Source: JBDRNO01 sp043811005
Lineage (GTDB): Bacteria; Bacteroidota; Bacteroidia; NORP154
Direction of reading: 5' to 3'
Assembly (NCBI GenBank): GCA_043811005.1
Contig: JBDRNO010000148.1
Coordinates: 1-9,495 of the forward strand
Length of the DNA stretch: 9,495 nt
In this document: positions 6,471-9,495 of the stretch, piece by piece
How positions within the stretch are numbered: position 1 is the stretch's first letter
Layout: each line of letters opens with the position of its first letter
Translations under genes and position numbers: made by a program
Notes under the pieces: model-generated
Told to the model about the DNA's origin: nothing
Seen by the model: only the letters and a program-made list of their open reading frames with translations
Databases searched by the model: none

Positions 6471-6515
6471 AATTTTAGCAGGGTTATAAATTACAAATTA
6501 TAAATTTTAGCAGGG
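6471..6515. repeat. 13-bp direct repeats flanking a heptamer triplet
   Basis: AATTTTAGCAGGG occurs exactly at 6471-6483 and 6503-6515. Between and partly overlapping them, 6484-6504 is three heptamers of the form TTAYAAA. The element fills much of the gap between glyS and the gene at 5872-6447. It has the same 7-bp period as the tracts at 170-211 and 330-372. No hairpin terminator for glyS is visible in this gap. Confidence 0.6.
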
Positions 6516-6554
6516 ATAAAAAACATATAAAATAAATAAAAACAGAAGTAAAAA

Positions 6555-8072
6555 TTATAGAATTTTTGAGTTTAAAATATGCAAAACTTTATCAACAGCA
6601 ACCCTCTCCTGCCCCATCGTATCCCGTTCCCTGATGGTAACGGTATTATCCTCCATGGTTTGATGGTCAACGGTTATACAGTATGGTGTGCCAATGGCAT
6701 CCTGTCTCCGGTAGCGTCTGCCTATGGTATCTTTTTCTTCATATTGACAATTAAATTTGGATTTCAGATCATCAAATATCTTACGTGCTACTTCGGGAAG
6801 TCCATCCTTTTTTACCAGTGGGAAAACAGCAACTTTAACAGGTGCAAGCACTGGCAGTATTCTCAGGACCACTCTTGTTGTTCCATCCTCTAATTGCTCT
6901 TCGGTATAAGCCTGTGATAATACCGCCATGAACATCCTGTCCAATCCCATTGATGTTTCAACTACGTAGGGAATGTAGCTTCCTTCTGTTTCCTGGTCGT
7001 AATACTGCAGTTTCTTTCCCGAATGTTTTTCATGTGCACCCAGGTCAAAATCGGTCCGGGAATGTATCCCTTCCAGTTCTTTAAAGCCAATAGGGAATTC
7101 ATATTCAATGTCAACGGCAGCATTGGCGTAATGAGCCAGGTTAACGTGATCGTGAAAACGAAATTTTTCCATAGGCAAATCCAAAGAATTATACCATTTC
7201 ATCCTTTCCTCCTTCCAGTATTCATACCATTTCATTTCTTCACCCGGCTTAACAAAATACTGCATTTCCATCTGCTCAAATTCTTTCATCCTGAAGATGA
7301 ACTGCCGGGCAACTATCTCGTTTCTGAACACCTTGCCGATTTGTGCAATTCCAAAGGGTATTTTCATTCTCCCGGTTTTCTGCACGTTCAGGAAATTGAC
7401 GAATATGCCTTGTGCTGTTTCGGGACGCAGATAAACCTTGGTGGATTCCTGGCTTACCGAGCCCATTTCTGTTTCAAACATCAGATTGAATTGCCTCACA
7501 TCAGTCCAGTTCCTTGAACCACTTTCGGGATCGGTTATATCAAGATCTGTAATTATTTGTTTTATCTCGTTCAAATCATTCTTTTCCAATGCATTGTAAA
7601 ATCTTTTATTTATGGTATCTATTTTAGATTGATAATCAAGCACTCTTTGATTTGTTGTAATAAATTGTTCCTTATTAAATGTATCTCCAAACCGTTTTTC
7701 TGCATTTTTTACTTCTTTATCAATCTTTCCTTCAATTTTGGCAATATGATCCTCTATTAACATATCCGCCCTGTACCTTTTTTTAGAGTCTTTATTGTCA
7801 ATTAAAGGGTCATTAAAAGCATCCAGGTGTCCTGAAGCTTTCCAGGTGGTTGGGTGCATGAAAATAGCGGAATCCAATCCTACAATATTCTCGTTCATCT
7901 GCACCATTGCCTTCCACCAATGGGCTTTTATGTTATTTTTCAGTTCAACACCGTTTTGTCCGTAGTCATATACGGCACTTAATCCATCATATATTTCACT
8001 TGAGGGAAACACAAAGCCATACTCTTTGGCATGAGAGATTATTTTTTTGAACAGATCTTCTTTAGTTGACAT
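6555..8072 (-). CDS. glyS: Glycyl-tRNA synthetase, single-chain class II type
   Basis: Charges tRNA-Gly with glycine using ATP in the cytoplasm. At 505 residues it is the alpha2-type enzyme (eukaryote/archaea-like, also called GlyQS), not the alpha2beta2 bacterial type. Visible landmarks: N-terminal SSEIYDGLSAVYDYGQNG (24-41); the RPETAQGIFVNF segment (216-227) used for glycine and ATP; motif 2 with FRNE (249-252) and RQFIFRMKEFEQMEM (256-270); HSRTDFDL (337-344); and motif 3 SMGLDRMF (374-381). The anticodon-binding domain covers about 410-505 (PVKVAVFPL to the end). A charged, Cys-free insertion spans about 90-185. ATG 8072 is well placed but has no Shine-Dalgarno, as usual in Bacteroidota. 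It lies 151 bp downstream of ispG, with a possible promoter of its own in the gap. Confidence 0.97.
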   Translation of the reverse strand: MSTKEDLFKKIISHAKEYGFVFPSSEIYDGLSAVYDYGQNGVELKNNIKAHWWKAMVQMNENIVGLDSAIFMHPTTWKASGHLDAFNDPLIDNKDSKKRYRADMLIEDHIAKIEGKIDKEVKNAEKRFGDTFNKEQFITTNQRVLDYQSKIDTINKRFYNALEKNDLNEIKQIITDLDITDPESGSRNWTDVRQFNLMFETEMGSVSQESTKVYLRPETAQGIFVNFLNVQKTGRMKIPFGIAQIGKVFRNEIVARQFIFRMKEFEQMEMQYFVKPGEEMKWYEYWKEERMKWYNSLDLPMEKFRFHDHVNLAHYANAAVDIEYEFPIGFKELEGIHSRTDFDLGAHEKHSGKKLQYYDQETEGSYIPYVVETSMGLDRMFMAVLSQAYTEEQLEDGTTRVVLRILPVLAPVKVAVFPLVKKDGLPEVARKIFDDLKSKFNCQYEEKDTIGRRYRRQDAIGTPYCITVDHQTMEDNTVTIRERDTMGQERVAVDKVLHILNSKIL

Positions 8073-8110
8073 AAGAATTAATTCAGTCTTGAATTTTTAA
8101 TTATTTAGCC

Positions 8111-8151
8111 ACGCCTGCGTGCCAAAACGGCACTATGGCGTGCAGGCACGA
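8111..8151. repeat. Compound palindrome in the glyS leader (element copy D)
   Basis: Three overlapping pairings compete: CACGCC/GGCGTG (8111-8116, 8138-8143) enclosing GTGCC/GGCAC (8120-8124, 8130-8134); GCCTGC/GCAGGC (8114-8119, 8143-8148); and CGTGCC/GGCACG (8119-8124, 8146-8151). The last has a 21-nt loop starting AAAAC and ending GTGCA, matching the loop ends of element A (GAAAC, GTGCA), with different but complementary outer arm bases. No T-run follows on the minus strand, so it is probably a repeat rather than an ispG terminator. It would lie in the glyS 5' leader. Confidence 0.55.
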
Positions 8152-8156
8152 ATTAC

Positions 8157-8179
8157 ACTAATTTTCACTAATTTTCACA
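8157..8179. repeat. 10-bp tandem repeat
   Basis: CACTAATTTT occurs twice in tandem (8157-8166, 8167-8176), followed by the start of a third unit. It directly adjoins the compound palindrome at 8111-8151 and overlaps the end of the proposed glyS promoter. A variation in copy number would change leader length or promoter context. Confidence 0.6.
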
Positions 8180-8210
8180 AAATAATTCTTTTGAATTGGT
8201 AAAAACAAAA
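8179..8210 (-). promoter_or_regulatory. Candidate Bacteroidota promoter for glyS
   Basis: On the minus strand TTTG (8210-8207) is followed, after 20 nt, by TTATTTTG (8186-8179). This fits the -33 TTTG / -7 TAnnTTTG consensus with one mismatch and near-usual spacing. It would start transcription about 100 nt before the glyS ATG, putting the palindrome in the leader. Confidence 0.4.
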
Positions 8211-8223
8211 ATTAATTGACTAA

Positions 8224-9495
8224 CTATCCATCCTGATAAACCCAATCCCCGTTCTCCTTGATCAATTCAATAAGCGCCTCAACAGCTTGCTTTGCCGGCA
8301 CATTTCGTTTTATTACCTCTTTACCTTTGTACAGAGTTATTTTCCCGGGTCCTGTCCCCACATAGCCGTAATCAGCATCAGCCATTTCTCCGGGACCATT
8401 AACTATACAACCCATTATCCCTATCTTAATTCCTTTCAGATGACCGGTACGGGAGCGGATCTTCGCGGTGGTTTCCTGAAGGTCGAAGAGTGTCCTGCCG
8501 CAGGATGGACAAGAGATGTAATCTGTTTTGGTTATTCTTGTCCGTGTGGCTTGCAGTATTCCGAAAGCGATATTATTTAAGCCCGCAAGGTTTTTAAAAC
8601 CCTGAGGATTTTTGAAATTAATCCATATACCATCACCAAACCCGTCTAATAGCAAACCTCCGAGATCAGTTGCAGCATAAAGCAAAAGCTCCTCTTGAGA
8701 AAAGTTTTCATAATCCCTTTTGATGATAACCGGAACGGTACAATCTCCTGTAATCAGCTTAAAGAACATACTCCTTTGCTCTGCTATTTTGCATACATCT
8801 GTGACGTCAGGTGTCTCCACCTGACGTTTGGTTGTTTCAAAGACTAACACGATGGTTTTATCATCTTTTATCTCATCAATAAAATTTCGTGTTAATGTTT
8901 CTATATCTACCCTGACAAAATTTATGCTTCTTGATTTGTTATCAGCGTTAAGATACTCTTTTGCATGGAACAAAGGGTAGGCATTTTCTTTGTTTTCAAC
9001 TGCTTCCCAAATTTCAGGATCGCAAATGACACCAAGCGTTTGAGGGATTTCAAGATCAACTTTTTTGTTTCCCATGTAGAGATAATCACAAGCAGTATCG
9101 GAGAGTGTCCATTTACCAGGAGTGCTTGAATAATTATAACCGGCAGAAGACAGGTAAGAGTAAGTAATATTTTCCTGTCTGCTGAAATCCGCAATGACTA
9201 CCGGTACATTTTTGCCGCCAATATTATGCACTTCATGGGTTTTCCTTTTATGATATTCAAAAGGATTGCAAACCGCTTCCTGTCGTGTGACTTGAGTGTC
9301 GCCAGGCGCCTGCCCTGTAGTGCGAAGCTCCTTCAGGGTTTCCACCAGACGTGAATACCTGTCAATCAAAGCTTTAGCAACCGGTATTTCACACTCCGGT
9401 TCTTCGGTTAAAGAGACGCGGATTGTGTCTCCGATACCATCTTCCATGAGAGCTCCAATGCCCACTGCCGATTTTATTCTTCCATCTTCGCCTTC
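8224..9495 (-). CDS. ispG: 4-hydroxy-3-methylbut-2-enyl diphosphate synthase (IspG/GcpE), N-terminus missing
   Basis: Converts methylerythritol cyclodiphosphate to HMBPP, the next-to-last step of the MEP isoprenoid pathway, using a 4Fe-4S cluster in the cytoplasm. The reading frame is open to the right edge, so 423 residues are visible and the start is outside. The visible part opens inside the TIM barrel (EGEDGRIKSAVGIGALMEDG, then GDTIRVSLTEEPE). A long insertion follows (about 40-300), the large-form IspG found in Bacteroidota, Chlamydiae and plants. The cluster domain has ligands C329 and C332 (CPSCGR), C363 and E370 (MGCIVNGPGEMADADYG). GTG at 9465 is an internal valine, not the start. 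Oddities: a perfect inverted repeat (8804-8827) adds about 8 codons in the insertion domain, and the stretch before NPFEY (about visible residue 78) is longer than I expect. The frame and all ligands are intact, so it should be functional. Confidence 0.97.
   Translation of the reverse strand, partial: EGEDGRIKSAVGIGALMEDGIGDTIRVSLTEEPECEIPVAKALIDRYSRLVETLKELRTTGQAPGDTQVTRQEAVCNPFEYHKRKTHEVHNIGGKNVPVVIADFSRQENITYSYLSSAGYNYSSTPGKWTLSDTACDYLYMGNKKVDLEIPQTLGVICDPEIWEAVENKENAYPLFHAKEYLNADNKSRSINFVRVDIETLTRNFIDEIKDDKTIVLVFETTKRQVETPDVTDVCKIAEQRSMFFKLITGDCTVPVIIKRDYENFSQEELLLYAATDLGGLLLDGFGDGIWINFKNPQGFKNLAGLNNIAFGILQATRTRITKTDYISCPSCGRTLFDLQETTAKIRSRTGHLKGIKIGIMGCIVNGPGEMADADYGYVGTGPGKITLYKGKEVIKRNVPAKQAVEALIELIKENGDWVYQDG
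8804..8827. repeat. Perfect 10-bp inverted repeat inside ispG
   Basis: ACGTCAGGTG (8804-8813) and CACCTGACGT (8818-8827) are exact inverted repeats with a TCTC loop, 24 bp in all. They encode about RQVETPDV (visible residues 224-231) between FETTK and KIAEQRSMFF. In IspG homologues as I recall them, the equivalent TT...AEQR junction is about 8-10 residues shorter. This looks like an in-frame palindromic insertion in a surface loop. Confidence 0.7.
9313..9338. repeat. Possible second palindromic insertion inside ispG
   Basis: CCCTG (9313-9317) and CAGGG (9334-9338) pair around a 16-nt loop containing GAAGCT. It encodes part of the stretch LKELRTTGQ before NPFEY, where IspG length varies. Arms are only 5 bp, so this is much weaker than the 8804-8827 repeat. 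Confidence 0.25.

Noticed and set aside
6579..7760. Open frames on the plus strand opposite glyS
   Set aside because: They are antisense to a well-supported synthetase gene, lack starts with leaders, and their sequences show no coherent domain.
8111..8151. Rho-independent terminator after ispG
   Set aside because: The stem is strong, but the minus strand after it reads TAAATAATT, without a T-run, and the sequence fits the dispersed repeat family.
8073..8223. T-box riboswitch controlling glyS
   Set aside because: No antiterminator-like conserved sequence or terminator is visible, and T-boxes are not typical of Bacteroidota.
8922..9194. Second minus-strand frame within ispG
   Set aside because: It overlaps the intact ispG frame and looks like an out-of-frame shadow.

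Overview
The window looks like a piece of a Bacteroidota chromosome. The main evidence is a very large secreted subtilase that ends in SprB-type repeats and a type IX secretion (T9SS) C-terminal sorting domain. The IspG has the long insertion typical of that phylum, the glycyl-tRNA synthetase is the single-chain type, and there are matches to the Bacteroidota promoter box TAnnTTTG. The DNA is AT-rich with scattered GC-rich palindromes. Closer placement within the phylum is not possible from this sequence.

Layout. Bases 1-691 hold no convincing gene; they are packed with heptamer tracts and hairpin-forming repeats. Bases 692-1222 (+) encode a small membrane protein with two 2-TM/Cys-cluster halves. 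It has a strong Shine-Dalgarno sequence and is flanked by sequences resembling integron recombination sites: GTTAGGT just upstream and an attC-like foldback just downstream. Bases 1351-1716 (+) are the N-terminal remnant of a secreted TPR protein carrying two small palindromic insertions. Bases 1795-5370 (+) encode the T9SS-exported S8 protease, ending at a perfect 12-bp bidirectional terminator (5389-5416). From there everything is on the minus strand: a small lipoprotein (5457-5807), a secreted protein with a CCxxC motif (5872-6447), glyS (6555-8072) and ispG (8224 to the right edge, N-terminus cut off).

How the parts relate. glyS (translation) and ispG (isoprenoid MEP pathway) are housekeeping genes. 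The two small exported proteins have no recognised function. The left 1.7 kb is accessory or decayed DNA.

The most interesting signal is not a gene. A family of roughly 25-nt hairpins shares loop ends but has different, still complementary, arms. Copies lie between genes (295-319, 503-528, 8119-8151) and within the TPR remnant (1389-1413). Further, different palindromes sit in frame inside coding sequence: 1531-1552 in the TPR remnant and a perfect 10-bp-arm palindrome at 8804-8827 inside the essential gene ispG. This resembles protein-inserting palindromic elements such as the Rickettsia palindromic elements. Nothing else in the window looks like a new enzymatic or defence system.
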